DNA of 64,000 nt from Oryzicola mucosus. GTDB lineage: Bacteria > Pseudomonadota > Alphaproteobacteria > Rhizobiales > Rhizobiaceae. This document shows positions 38,616 through 48,822 of this stretch, one piece after another. A program made the position numbers and the translations under genes. Within the stretch, counting starts at the first letter, position 1. The number at the start of each line of letters is the position of its first letter. Below the pieces are notes generated by a model that was given only the letters and a program-made list of their open reading frames with translations, did no database searches and was not told where the DNA came from. The stretch lies in contig NZ_JACVVX010000001.1 of the NCBI RefSeq assembly GCF_014534685.1, positions 1,256,501 to 1,320,500 of the forward strand, read 5' to 3'.

Positions 38616-40166
38616 TCACAGGAACAGCTCCTGCTCCATCGGGCGCAGCACATCCTGTGCGCTGGCCTGCGGCGTGTCGTTCCAGGTCAGGCCGCGCAGG
38701 ACGACGACCGGGATGCCGGCGTCCTTCTGCATCAGAAGGCCGGAGGCGGCGGCGATTTCGTCGGCCAAGGCCGGCAACGTCGCCTTCAGCCCGCGTCCAT
38801 AGGCGTCTGTTCGGTCGGTCCAGTCGTCGATAGCGGCAACACCGGCCGTGCCGATGGCGATGTTGACCAGACCGTTGCGCCAGGGCCGACCGAAGGTGTC
38901 GGTGACGACGACACCGATGGGGCCGCCGAATTTCTTCTCGAGATCAGCCCGGATGCGTCGGGCGGACGCGTCGGGATCGTCGGGCAGCAGCAACAGCATG
39001 CCGGCCTTGTTCTCTCCGAGATTGGATTCGTCGATGGCCGCGTTGGCGCAGATCCAGCCATGTTTGTGGCGGGTGATCAGCAGTCCGTCCGGTCCCATGC
39101 GCTTGGCGCGCAGCACATGGGAGGATTCCTGAAGGATGGCCTCGACCTTGCGCGGGTCCTTGCCGATGTCGGCGGCGATGGTCTGGGCCTCGGGCGAGGG
39201 GAGGTAGTCGGAGAGCCGCCGCATGCGGCCCTCGGATTTGGAGACGACTTTCTGCGCGATGACGACGATGTCGCCCGGCAGCAGCGTTCGCGTGCTATCC
39301 GCGAGCGCTGAGGAAATCAGCGCCGCAAGATCGTCGCCATCAGCGACTTCAGGAATGCCGGCAACGGCGAAGGCCCAAAAGCCGGATGTTTTCTGTGAAG
39401 CGTCGTCATCCGTGGGCTTGTCCCGAGGATACGGAGTGCCATCGCCTGTGGTTTGAAGCACCCCCTCACCGGCCCTTCTGGCCACCTCTCCCCCTGCCCG
39501 GGGGAGAGGTGCCGAGCGCAGCGAGGCGGTGAGGGGGGCTTGTGCCGAAGGACCATGCAGCCGGTTCTGCGGAGTCGATCTGTCCAGTTCCCGGAAACTG
39601 AGCAAATCGTCGGGCGTATCAAGATCGCGCGATAGGAAGGGCAATTTGAGGCGGGCGGCCGTCGCGCCGCGTGCGCGGGCGGCGGCTTCGTGAGCGGTGG
39701 CGGACTGCGATCCGAAGCAGAAAGGGATAACATCCGGCGGCGACACAAGCAGGGCGTTGCTGCCGCCGTCGACGGATTCGCCGATAACGACCGCATGGTT
39801 TTCGCCAGCCGAAAGCAATGCGGAAATTTCCGTCTCAACAAGGGTCGGGATATCGGCGTGAACGACGAGCAGCCGGTCGGCACCGTTATTCTGCGCCCAA
39901 GCCGCCGCGCTCGCGGCGGCACCGTTGATGCCCGGCTCTCCTTGCGCCACCACTTCGGCCTGCTGGGCTGCGGCAATCCCGGCGATGCGCTGCGAGGGGG
40001 TGACGACGCCGAGCAATTCGTTGGGAAACGTCTTGCGGAAGAAGGCCAGCGTGTTCTCGAACAGGGCAAGCGCCAGCCTTTCGCGCGCGTCGAAGGCGAG
40101 CGCTCCGCTCAGCCGCGTCTTGGCGTCGGCCGGGTCCTTCATCAGTATGGCGATGGCCAGTGTCAC
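38616..40166 (-). CDS. cofCE: CofC-CofE fusion: phospholactate guanylyltransferase / F420:glutamate ligase
   Basis: A 516-residue two-domain protein. Residues 1 to about 200 are CofC, a nucleotidyltransferase (TLAIAILMKDPADAKTRLSG, VVHADIPTL, GGSNALL), which activates the three-carbon phosphate precursor with GTP. Residues about 265-516 are CofE (GDIVVIAQKVVSKSEGR, ANAAIDESN, TDTFGRPWRNG), which adds glutamates to F420-0. Residues about 210-237 of the linker are encoded by a palindromic repeat. No nitroreductase-like FbiB domain is present. GTG start overlaps the cofD stop (GTGA). Confidence 0.92.
   Translation of the reverse strand: MTLAIAILMKDPADAKTRLSGALAFDARERLALALFENTLAFFRKTFPNELLGVVTPSQRIAGIAAAQQAEVVAQGEPGINGAAASAAAWAQNNGADRLLVVHADIPTLVETEISALLSAGENHAVVIGESVDGGSNALLVSPPDVIPFCFGSQSATAHEAAARARGATAARLKLPFLSRDLDTPDDLLSFRELDRSTPQNRLHGPSAQAPLTASLRSAPLPRAGGEVARRAGEGVLQTTGDGTPYPRDKPTDDDASQKTSGFWAFAVAGIPEVADGDDLAALISSALADSTRTLLPGDIVVIAQKVVSKSEGRMRRLSDYLPSPEAQTIAADIGKDPRKVEAILQESSHVLRAKRMGPDGLLITRHKHGWICANAAIDESNLGENKAGMLLLLPDDPDASARRIRADLEKKFGGPIGVVVTDTFGRPWRNGLVNIAIGTAGVAAIDDWTDRTDAYGRGLKATLPALADEIAAASGLLMQKDAGIPVVVLRGLTWNDTPQASAQDVLRPMEQELFL
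39460..39538. repeat. Palindromic repeat copy 5, inside the cofC-cofE coding sequence
   Basis: CCCCCTCACCGGCCC at one end and GGCGGTGAGGGGG at the other, with inner arms CACCTCTCCCCC/GGGGGAGAGGTG. It is nearly the same as parts of copy 2 at 21562-21707, but here it is translated in frame as the interdomain linker. Confidence 0.88.
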
Positions 40167-41140
40167 GACAAGCGCCTCGCAGCGTTTGCGCCGAGCGTGG
40201 CGGCGAAGGCCAGCAGCGTGCGCGCGACGGCCTCGGCTTTTGCCGGATCGGTCAGCATGATGTCGGTGCCGAGCACGGCCAGCCCGCCGCTTCGTGCGGG
40301 CTCCATCTCGTCGAGGTCGCCGGGATCGACCGCGAAGGCGTCGATCAACCCGGCATAGCGCCCGGCCACGCCGGCGGAACCTGCGGGGAGGCCGAGGTCT
40401 TCGATCAGCCGCCCGAGCGGACCCTTGACCGCCTGGCCGCCGATCAGCGGCGAGACGCCCATGCAGGGTGCAACTGAGGCCTGCACGGCCTCGCGCATGC
40501 CGGGAATGGCAAGGATCGGATCGATCGACAGCAGCGGATTGCTCGGCGCGATGACGATCAGATCGGCCGCCGCGATGGCTTCGAGTGCGGCGACACTGGG
40601 CCTGGCCTCGGCGGCGCCCTCATAGCGGATGTCGCTGACGCGCGGTTCGCAGCGCTTGCCGACGAACCAGGGCTGGAAATCCATCCAGCCTTCGTCGGTC
40701 AGCAGTTTCGTCTGCAACCGGTCGTCGGTGGCGGGCAGAACGCGGGCGCGGGAGCCGAGGTTTTCCGCGGCTTCGGCGGTGATCTCGCTCAGTGTCGCGC
40801 CCTGCGCCAGCCGCCAGCTCCGCCAGATATGCAGGCCGAAATCGGCGTCGCCGAGCTTCATCCAGACCGGTGCGCCGAGGTCGCGCAACACGTCGAGGGC
40901 GCGCACGGCGTCGTCCTTCACGCCCCAGCCCTGCTTGCGGTCGATCCGATCCGAAAGCGTGTAGATCAGCGTATCGATGTCGGGCGAGACATGCAGGCCG
41001 TAGAAGCTTTCGTCGTCGCCGACATTGGCGATCACCGTCAACGCACCCTTGGGCAGGGCGCGCGCCAGCCCTTCGGCCATGCGGGCGCCGCCGACCCCGC
41101 CCGCCAGCAACACGACCTTGTTCGGCGGGCCTGCCGTCAC
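40163..41140 (-). CDS. cofD: 2-phospho-L-lactate transferase (FO transferase)
   Basis: Transfers the phospholactyl-type group from the GDP/GMP-activated precursor to FO, giving F420-0 or its dehydro form. The 325-residue protein starts with GTG (VTAGPPNKVVLLAGGVGGAR), with the nucleotide loop GGVGGAR at residues 14-20. NVGDDESFYGLHVSPDIDT, the FO and metal-site segment, and IVIAPSNPLLSIDPIL follow. GTGA overlaps link it to cofH before and cofCE after it, so translation is coupled through the operon. A longer upstream reading frame is a shadow of cofH. Confidence 0.94.
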   Translation of the reverse strand: MTAGPPNKVVLLAGGVGGARMAEGLARALPKGALTVIANVGDDESFYGLHVSPDIDTLIYTLSDRIDRKQGWGVKDDAVRALDVLRDLGAPVWMKLGDADFGLHIWRSWRLAQGATLSEITAEAAENLGSRARVLPATDDRLQTKLLTDEGWMDFQPWFVGKRCEPRVSDIRYEGAAEARPSVAALEAIAAADLIVIAPSNPLLSIDPILAIPGMREAVQASVAPCMGVSPLIGGQAVKGPLGRLIEDLGLPAGSAGVAGRYAGLIDAFAVDPGDLDEMEPARSGGLAVLGTDIMLTDPAKAEAVARTLLAFAATLGANAARRLS

Positions 41141-42408
41141 GCCGTGGCTCCCGGTATCTGGGCGGCGATACGATCGAGGAAGGCCGAGGTCTTCGAACTG
41201 CATTTGCGCTCGACCAGGGGTGCGATCTCGACCGGGTCGTGGTCGGAAAAGTCCTCGACGACGCCGTAAAGCGTGTTGCGCTGGATCGGGATGCGGCCGG
41301 CTGCGCGGATGATGCGCACCATTTCGGCGGCGGTGATTTCCTGACCGTGCGAGGCGCCGGCGGCGCGCGAGATGCTTTCGTTCATCAGCGTGCCGCCGAG
41401 ATCGTTGGCGCCGCAAGACAGCATGGTCTGCGCCATTTCCGGCCCGAGCTTCACCCAGGAGACCTGGATGTTGTCGATGTGGCCGGCCAGCATGAGCCGC
41501 GCCACAGCATGCATTTTCAGGTTTTCCTGCTCGGTCGGGCCAGGTCGCGCCTGTTTGTGATCGCGGTAAAGCCGCGTCTCGTCATGGATGAAACCGAGCG
41601 GCACGAACTCGGTGAACCCGCCGGTGTCTTTCTGGATGGAACGGATGCGGTCGATATGGGCTGCCCAATGCGCGGGGCCGTCGATATGGCCGTACATGAT
41701 GGTCGCGGTGGTGCGGATGCCGACCTCGTGCGCTGCGCGGATGATCTTTTCCCACTCGTCGGCAGACAGCTTGTTGCGGGTCAGTTGCAGGCGGATTTCA
41801 GTGTCGAGGATTTCGGCCGCCGTCCCCGGCATGGAGCCGAGCCCGCATGCCTTGAGGTCGCGCAGATAGTCATGCAGGGGCAGGCGGCTTTTCTTGACGC
41901 CGTACCAGATCTCGAAGGGCGAGAAGGCATGGATGTGGATATCCGGCAGTTGCGCCTTCACCGCCAGGATCAGGTTGCGATAGTGCTCGGCTGGAATGTC
42001 GGGGTGGAGGCCACCCTGGATGCAGACCTCCGTGCCGCCCCGGTTCCAGGCCTCCACGGCACGGCTGGCGACCTGGTCGAGGCTCAGAAGCTCCGCGCTT
42101 GCGGCATCCTTGCGGACGCCGAAATTGCAGAACTGGCAGGCCATGTAGCAGACATTGGTGAAGTTGATGTTGCGCACGGTGACGAAGGTCACGCGGTCGC
42201 CGACGCGCTTGCGCCGCACCGCATCCGCCGTCCGCAGCACGGCGGTCAGGTCGGCGCCTTGCGTCTCGAAGAGTTTCTGGCCGTCCTCGCGGCTGACCTC
42301 GATGCCGGCAAGGGCGTTGTCGAGGATGCGGCGGATCGAGGGGCTTGCCGCCTCGAGAGCGCGGGGCAGGGCGTCTGCTTCGTGGAAGGCGGGAAAAATG
42401 GCGTTCAT
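41137..42408 (-). CDS. cofH: FO synthase subunit 2 (radical SAM)
   Basis: With CofG makes the 5-deazaflavin FO from tyrosine and 5-amino-6-ribitylamino-uracil. The 423-residue protein has the radical-SAM cysteines Cys87, Cys91 and Cys94 in NVCYMACQFCNFGV. EVCIQGGLHPD and the C-terminal CofH domain with NDLGGTLMNE follow. It lies nine bases after cofG. Separate CofG and CofH proteins are present rather than the fused FbiC of actinobacteria. Confidence 0.95.
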   Translation of the reverse strand: MNAIFPAFHEADALPRALEAASPSIRRILDNALAGIEVSREDGQKLFETQGADLTAVLRTADAVRRKRVGDRVTFVTVRNINFTNVCYMACQFCNFGVRKDAASAELLSLDQVASRAVEAWNRGGTEVCIQGGLHPDIPAEHYRNLILAVKAQLPDIHIHAFSPFEIWYGVKKSRLPLHDYLRDLKACGLGSMPGTAAEILDTEIRLQLTRNKLSADEWEKIIRAAHEVGIRTTATIMYGHIDGPAHWAAHIDRIRSIQKDTGGFTEFVPLGFIHDETRLYRDHKQARPGPTEQENLKMHAVARLMLAGHIDNIQVSWVKLGPEMAQTMLSCGANDLGGTLMNESISRAAGASHGQEITAAEMVRIIRAAGRIPIQRNTLYGVVEDFSDHDPVEIAPLVERKCSSKTSAFLDRIAAQIPGATA

Positions 42409-42417
42409 GGCCGATCC

Positions 42418-43548
42418 TCAACTGACGAACTGTTCGCGGGCGAGGCCGTCGCTGCCGGCGAGCCGCGAAAGAGCGATGTTCATGTCGCCCGGCAGCGATG
42501 CGAGATAGGCCGGATAGACCGTCAGCCGCTCGACCAGCCGATAGCCGGTGGCCGCCGTGCGGCGCGACAGCTCGCCGAGCGCGGGCCAGGCGCGTTCTGG
42601 ATTGATGTGGTCGGCGGTCAGCGGCGAAATCCCGCCCCAGTCGTTGATGCCCGAGCCGATATAGTCCTCGAAGGCTTCTTCCAGATTGGGCGGCGCCTGC
42701 AGGCTGATCGACGGGTCGAGGATGAGCCGGGCGACCGCCAGCGTGCGCAGCATGTCGTCGCGCGTCGGCTCGATCCATTCGGCCATGGCGGTGCCGGGCT
42801 TGGCGCGGAAGTTCTGCACGATCACCTCCTGCACATTGCCGTGGCTGAGATGGATGTCGTTGATGGCGTAGAGGCTGTCGATGCGCTCTTCCCAGCTTTC
42901 GCCGATGCCGATCAGGATACCGGTGGTGAACGGTACGCCCAGCCTTCCCGCCGCCTCGATGGTACGCAGGCGCAGGATCGGCGCCTTGTCGGGACAGGCA
43001 TGGTGCGGCATGCCGGGCTTCATCAGCCGTTTGCTGGCGTTCTCCAGCATCATGCCCATCGAGCCGGACACCTCGCGCAGGCGGGCGACTTCTGCCTCCA
43101 TCAGCGTGCCGGCATTGACATGCGGGATCAGCGAGGTGTGTTCCAGAACCAGCCGGCAGGCGTCGATGAGATAGTCGACGGTGGTCTCGTAGCCGAGCTT
43201 CGCCAGGATTTCGCGCGCCTCGGGATAGCGCCGCTCGGGGCGCTCTCCTAGCGAAAACAACGCTTCCTTGCAGCCGAGCTGTTCGCCGCGGCGGGCGATG
43301 TCGAGCACCTCGTCCGGCGTCAGATAGTTTGCGCCCGGTTCGCCCGGCGCCTTGACGAAGGTGCAATAGCCGCAGGTGTTGCGGCACATGGTGGTCAGCG
43401 GGATGAAAACCTTTCGCGAGTAGCTGATCGCCTGGCCCCAATGGCGGTCGCGGCGTTCGGCGGCGCGAGCGCGGAGCGCGTGGAGAGCTTCGCCTGTCGC
43501 GGAACCGGCGGCAAGCGCGTCGTCGCGTGTAAACGGGTTCGGGATCAT
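42418..43548 (-). CDS. cofG: FO synthase subunit 1 (radical SAM)
   Basis: Partner of CofH in FO formation. The 376-residue protein has radical-SAM cysteines Cys55, Cys59 and Cys62 in TTMCRNTCGYCTF. LFSLGERPE, FTTGILIGIGESWEER and DWGGISPLTADHINPE, all hallmarks of CofG, follow. It is the first gene of the F420 operon. The start ATG (MIPNPFTRDD) is followed by continuous homology-like sequence. Confidence 0.95.
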   Translation of the reverse strand: MIPNPFTRDDALAAGSATGEALHALRARAAERRDRHWGQAISYSRKVFIPLTTMCRNTCGYCTFVKAPGEPGANYLTPDEVLDIARRGEQLGCKEALFSLGERPERRYPEAREILAKLGYETTVDYLIDACRLVLEHTSLIPHVNAGTLMEAEVARLREVSGSMGMMLENASKRLMKPGMPHHACPDKAPILRLRTIEAAGRLGVPFTTGILIGIGESWEERIDSLYAINDIHLSHGNVQEVIVQNFRAKPGTAMAEWIEPTRDDMLRTLAVARLILDPSISLQAPPNLEEAFEDYIGSGINDWGGISPLTADHINPERAWPALGELSRRTAATGYRLVERLTVYPAYLASLPGDMNIALSRLAGSDGLAREQFVS

Positions 43549-43580
43549 GGCCTTGGCTCCCGTTGTCCGGTGGGTATCGT

Positions 43581-43711
43581 ACCCCCACCCCTAACCCCTC
43601 CCCACAAGGGGGAGGGAGACCGGATCGGTCTCATGAACCCGCAAGCGGTTGAGATGGAACGGCCTAGTGGACGCCTCCCTCCCCCTTGTGGGGAGGGATA
43701 GAGGGTGGGGG
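43581..43711. repeat. Large inverted repeat upstream of cofG
   Basis: Two arms of about 35-40 bases, ACCCCCACCCCTAACCCC... and ...GGGGAGGGATAGAGGGTGGGGG, face each other across about 55 bases. The family is different from the CCTCATCC repeats. It lies in the presumed 5' untranslated region of the F420 operon. The rest of this 468-base gap holds a possible promoter and the omp terminator, but no gene. Confidence 0.8.
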
Positions 43712-43887
43712 CGATCTCGTATGCGGACGCGATGCCGCCGCGAGCGAACGGCCACGGGATTTGCTGCGCAGGAGAAGAGTCCGCGCCGCCAAAGCCATCT
43801 ATGCTCAAGGGCCTGCCCATTGCCATCTCATTCACCCTCTGGCCGAGCCGTTGACCGACTTCTTCGCCATGCGTTTGTCTGGAGGAA

Positions 43888-43916
43888 AATTTTGACCATT
43901 TGATAAAAAAAGTCAA
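43888..43916 (-). promoter_or_regulatory. Possible promoter/operator for the cof operon
   Basis: On the minus strand TTGACT (-35-like) is followed 16 bases later by CAAAAT. The same interval is an inverted repeat TTGAC-N15-GTCAA spanning 43892-43916, so a regulator could bind across the promoter. The -10 match is weak. Confidence 0.35.
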
Positions 43917-43948
43917 CGGCCTTGTTGGCAAACCCGCCGACAGGCCGC

Positions 43949-43988
43949 GCAAAAGCCAAAGGCCCGGCGTCTTGCGACGACCGGGCCC
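43949..43988 (-). terminator. Terminator after the outer-membrane protein gene
   Basis: GGCCCGG...CCGGGCC hairpin with further pairing GTC/GAC inside, followed on the minus strand by TTTGGCTTTTG. Confidence 0.75.
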
Positions 43989-44016
43989 CGGGAGCTTGCA
44001 GATGGAAGGCCTGGGC

Positions 44017-44760
44017 CTACCAGAGTTCGTAACGCAGGCCGACGCGCACTTCGTGGGTGCTCAGGTCGCCGTTGGAACCCGTAACGCTTTCGCCAAAGGA
44101 GGTCGTGCCGTCGAACATGTCGCCGCCCTTGATGTGGCGGTATTTGTAGCCGAGATCGAGCTTCATGTTCTTGGTCACGTCGTAGGCGACGCCGGCCATG
44201 AGGGCGTAGGTGAAGCGCCAGTCCTTGTCGCCGGCGATGGTCTGCATCGAACCATCCGGCAGGGTCGCGTTCAGATCCGAGAAGTTCATGTAGGTCGAGC
44301 CGAGACCCGCGCCGATATAGGGCGTGAAGCCGACATAGGTGCCGAGATCGACATAGCCGTTGGCCATCAGGCTGATCGCCGTGAAATCGGCCGAGCCGGT
44401 AACATTGCCGGCCGTCCAGGGGTCGCTCGCGGAGAGCGTGCTGCGGAAGCCGTCGACGGTGGCGTCAGCGCGGAAATAGTCGGTGAAGCGGTAACCGACG
44501 CCGGCACCCAGGTTGAAGGTGTCGTCGAAGTTCGGCGCGCGGGTGTCGCCGGGAAAATCCACGCCGCCGGAGTTGACGTTGTAGCTGATCTTGTCGGCCT
44601 TATCGCCCCAGCTGTAGCCGATGTCGCCGCGCAGATACCAGCCGGAACCGACTTCTACGGGCACCTCCTGCACGACCGGAATATAGTCGGCGGCCATTGC
44701 GGACATCGGGAAGAAAATGGTGGCGGCGAGCGCCAGTTTTATACGCGAGTGGATTTTCAT
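44017..44760 (-). CDS. Outer-membrane beta-barrel protein (Omp25/Omp31-like)
   Basis: A 247-residue porin-like protein with a signal peptide (MKIHSRIKLALAATIFFPMSAMA). The mature part consists of alternating amphipathic strands such as GWYLRGDIGYSWG, NLGAGVGYRFTDYFRADATV, FTPYIGAGLGSTYMNF and VRVGLRYELW. The C-terminal aromatic residue is the outer-membrane insertion signal. It is similar to the Omp25/opacity family of rhizobia and Brucella. It is monocistronic, with its own terminator. Confidence 0.9.
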   Translation of the reverse strand: MKIHSRIKLALAATIFFPMSAMAADYIPVVQEVPVEVGSGWYLRGDIGYSWGDKADKISYNVNSGGVDFPGDTRAPNFDDTFNLGAGVGYRFTDYFRADATVDGFRSTLSASDPWTAGNVTGSADFTAISLMANGYVDLGTYVGFTPYIGAGLGSTYMNFSDLNATLPDGSMQTIAGDKDWRFTYALMAGVAYDVTKNMKLDLGYKYRHIKGGDMFDGTTSFGESVTGSNGDLSTHEVRVGLRYELW

Positions 44761-44967
44761 GGTTCAAGCTCCTGACGTGACCCTGGTTGTTGGCGGGGGT
44801 GACCGACATCCTTCGAGAGCTAATGTTAACCATAGAGGTTAAGTGATCGTTAAGGATAACAGGTGGTTACGATTTTTCCCGGTCGATCCGGGGCAAAGAT
44901 TCAGCGAGTGTTTTCAATGCCGGAAAGTTAACGGTGCGGCGTTTGTGCCGGAATTGCTGGGCGCGAA

Positions 44968-44997
44968 CGCAAAAAACCCGCCTTGCGAGGCGGGTTT
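44968..44997 (-). terminator. Rho-independent terminator of glmM
   Basis: Stem CCCGCC/GGCGGG with the loop TCGCAA, followed on the minus strand by six T; placed about 25 bases after the glmM stop. Confidence 0.88.
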
Positions 44998-45021
44998 TGC
45001 AATGGGTTCTCGTTAAGAAAT

Positions 45022-46374
45022 TCAGGCGGCGGAGCGGCTTTCGGCGATGACGCCGACGATGTCGTTGACCACGTCTTCGACCAATTGCCTGTCGTCGCCC
45101 TCGGCCATGACGCGAATCAGCGGCTCGGTGCCGGAGGGGCGGATGACGAGACGGCCGGATGCGCCGAGGCGGTTCTTGGCGTCCTCGATGGCCGCTTTCA
45201 CCGGCGCTTCCTCCAACGGCTTGCCGCCATGGAAGCGCACATTCTTGAGAAGCTGCGGCACCGGCTCGAACTTGCGTGTGAGTTCGCTGACCGGACGGTT
45301 CTGCTGCTTGATGCAGGCCAGCACCTGGAGGGCGGAGACAAGGCCGTCTCCGGTGGTCGAAAAATCCGACAGGACGATATGGCCGGACTGCTCGCCGCCA
45401 ATGTTCAGCCCGTTGGCGCGCATATGCTCGACGACGTAGCGGTCGCCGACCTTGGTACGGTGCAGGTCGAGCTTGATGCCGTTGAGGTAACGCTCCAGGC
45501 CAAGGTTGGACATAATGGTCGCCACCACGCCGCCGCCGACAAGCCGCCCGGCCGAATGCCAGGATTCGGCGACCAGCGCCATGATCTGGTCGCCATCGAC
45601 GATGGTGCCGTTCTCGTCCACGATCACCACACGGTCGGCGTCGCCGTCGAGGGCGATGCCGATATCGGCGCGCACCTCGTGCACCTTCTTCTGCAGGCCG
45701 GCGGGATGGGTGGAGCCGCAGTCCTGGTTGATGTTGAAGCCGTTGGGTTCGACATTGATCGCGATGACCTCGGCGCCAAGCTCCCACAGCACGGCAGGCG
45801 CCACCTTGTAGGCCGCGCCATTGGCACAGTCGACGACGATACGCAGCCCATCCAGCGACATCGGCTGGGGCAGGGTGCGCTTGGCAAATTCGATGTAGCG
45901 GTCATGCACCCCGTCGACGCGCTTGGCCCGGCCGATACCATCGGAATCGGCGAGCGCGCTGTCGATGTTTTCTTCCAGCATCGCCTCAATGCGGTTTTCG
46001 ATGTCGTCGGAGAGCTTGTAGCCGTCGGGGCCGAACAGCTTGATGCCGTTGTCGTAATAGGGATTGTGCGAGGCCGAGATCATGACGCCCATATCGGCGC
46101 GCAGCGAATGCACCAGCATCGCCACCGCGGGCGTCGGGATCGGGCCGAGCAGGAACACGTCCATGCCGGCCGCGCAGAGGCCGGAAACCAGCGCGTTCTC
46201 GATCATGTAGCCGCTGAGGCGGGTGTCCTTGCCGACCACGACGCGATGGCGGTGGCTGCCCCGCTGGAACGACAGGCCGGCGGCCATGCCGACCTTCATC
46301 GCAATCTCTGCGGTCATCGGAAATCTGTTGGCCCGCCCCCGGATTCCATCCGTGCCGAAATACCGTCCCGCCAT
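45022..46374 (-). CDS. glmM: Phosphoglucosamine mutase
   Basis: Interconverts glucosamine-6-phosphate and glucosamine-1-phosphate for UDP-GlcNAc, peptidoglycan and lipid A. The 450-residue protein begins [10 protein letters not shown]. The phosphoserine is Ser102 in [13 protein letters not shown]. The metal loop DGDADRV and the C-terminal [12 protein letters not shown] phosphate-binding motif are present. It is downstream of ftsH on the same strand, the standard order in Rhizobiales, but a terminator lies between them. Confidence 0.96.
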   Translation of the reverse strand: MAGRYFGTDGIRGRANRFPMTAEIAMKVGMAAGLSFQRGSHRHRVVVGKDTRLSGYMIENALVSGLCAAGMDVFLLGPIPTPAVAMLVHSLRADMGVMISASHNPYYDNGIKLFGPDGYKLSDDIENRIEAMLEENIDSALADSDGIGRAKRVDGVHDRYIEFAKRTLPQPMSLDGLRIVVDCANGAAYKVAPAVLWELGAEVIAINVEPNGFNINQDCGSTHPAGLQKKVHEVRADIGIALDGDADRVVIVDENGTIVDGDQIMALVAESWHSAGRLVGGGVVATIMSNLGLERYLNGIKLDLHRTKVGDRYVVEHMRANGLNIGGEQSGHIVLSDFSTTGDGLVSALQVLACIKQQNRPVSELTRKFEPVPQLLKNVRFHGGKPLEEAPVKAAIEDAKNRLGASGRLVIRPSGTEPLIRVMAEGDDRQLVEDVVNDIVGVIAESRSAA

Positions 46375-46565
46375 GAAAGCTCAACTCCCAGAAATATCGC
46401 CCGCGCGGCTTCTGCCATACCGGATGGCGCGCGCGGCATCACTTTTGGTGAGTTTATGACACAAACTCTTAGAAAAGTGTTGGGGGAATATGTCGGAGGC
46501 AGGTCGGCCGATGGGAGGGAGAAGGCAGACTGTCGCTGTCCAGATGACGGTGGCGTTGGCGGATC

Positions 46566-46603
46566 AAAAGAAAACCCCGCGACGCGTTGGCGTCACGGGG
46601 TTT
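46566..46603 (-). terminator. Rho-independent terminator after ftsH
   Basis: Stem AACCCCGTGACGC/GCGTCGCGGGGTT (imperfect) on the minus strand followed by TTCTTTTG. It lies 175 bases after the ftsH stop and isolates ftsH from glmM. Confidence 0.8.
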
Positions 46604-46622
46604 ACGAATTCGGACCGCCTCC

Positions 46623-46756
46623 CGGCCCTCCGCCAGGGCTCCGGGCGTTCGTCGCTCGACAAGCCAAATCGTTGTCGAGCGTTTCCCTGCGGGGGCCCGA
46701 CGCCTGCGGCAACTCCCCAACGTTCGAAACCTCTCACCGTGCCACTGGCACGGTGA
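46623..46756. repeat. Composite repeat downstream of ftsH
   Basis: The segment 46623-46681 contains CGACAAGCCAAATCGTTGTCG within GGCCCTCCG...GGGCGTTC context and recurs with small changes near 36228-36285. A separate perfect hairpin TCACCGTGCC-ACT-GGCACGGTGA lies at 46734-46756, 22 bases after the ftsH stop, and could act as a first terminator or processing site. No gene is seen here. Confidence 0.65.
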
Positions 46757-46778
46757 ATCCGCAAAGCGAACCGGTTTC

Positions 46779-48716
<1,938 letters not shown>

Positions 48717-48822
48717 CTATTGTCCCGTCGGCACCCACTGGGCGCGATGATGATACTGTAACTTGCCCCTAACATAGGCATGCCACCAGCCATTGCCAAG
48801 CACATCTCACTTGCGGCTTTCG

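Noticed and set aside
38616-39372. CofE part as an FbiB-type protein with a nitroreductase domain
   Set aside because: The frame ends shortly after the CofE domain; no nitroreductase-like sequence follows, and the next gene is fgd.
40163-41416. Longer CofD starting at 41416
   Set aside because: The extra N-terminal 92 residues are Arg-rich frame-shifted cofH sequence. The GTG overlapping the cofH stop gives a normal CofD N terminus.
40792-43251. 819-codon plus-strand frame opposite cofD-cofH-cofG
   Set aside because: It crosses three well-supported genes in antisense and reads as Arg/Asp/Gly-rich noise.
43720-43900. Small leader peptide gene before cofG
   Set aside because: A 12-codon minus-strand frame exists, but it has no ribosome binding site and no repeat of a regulatory codon.
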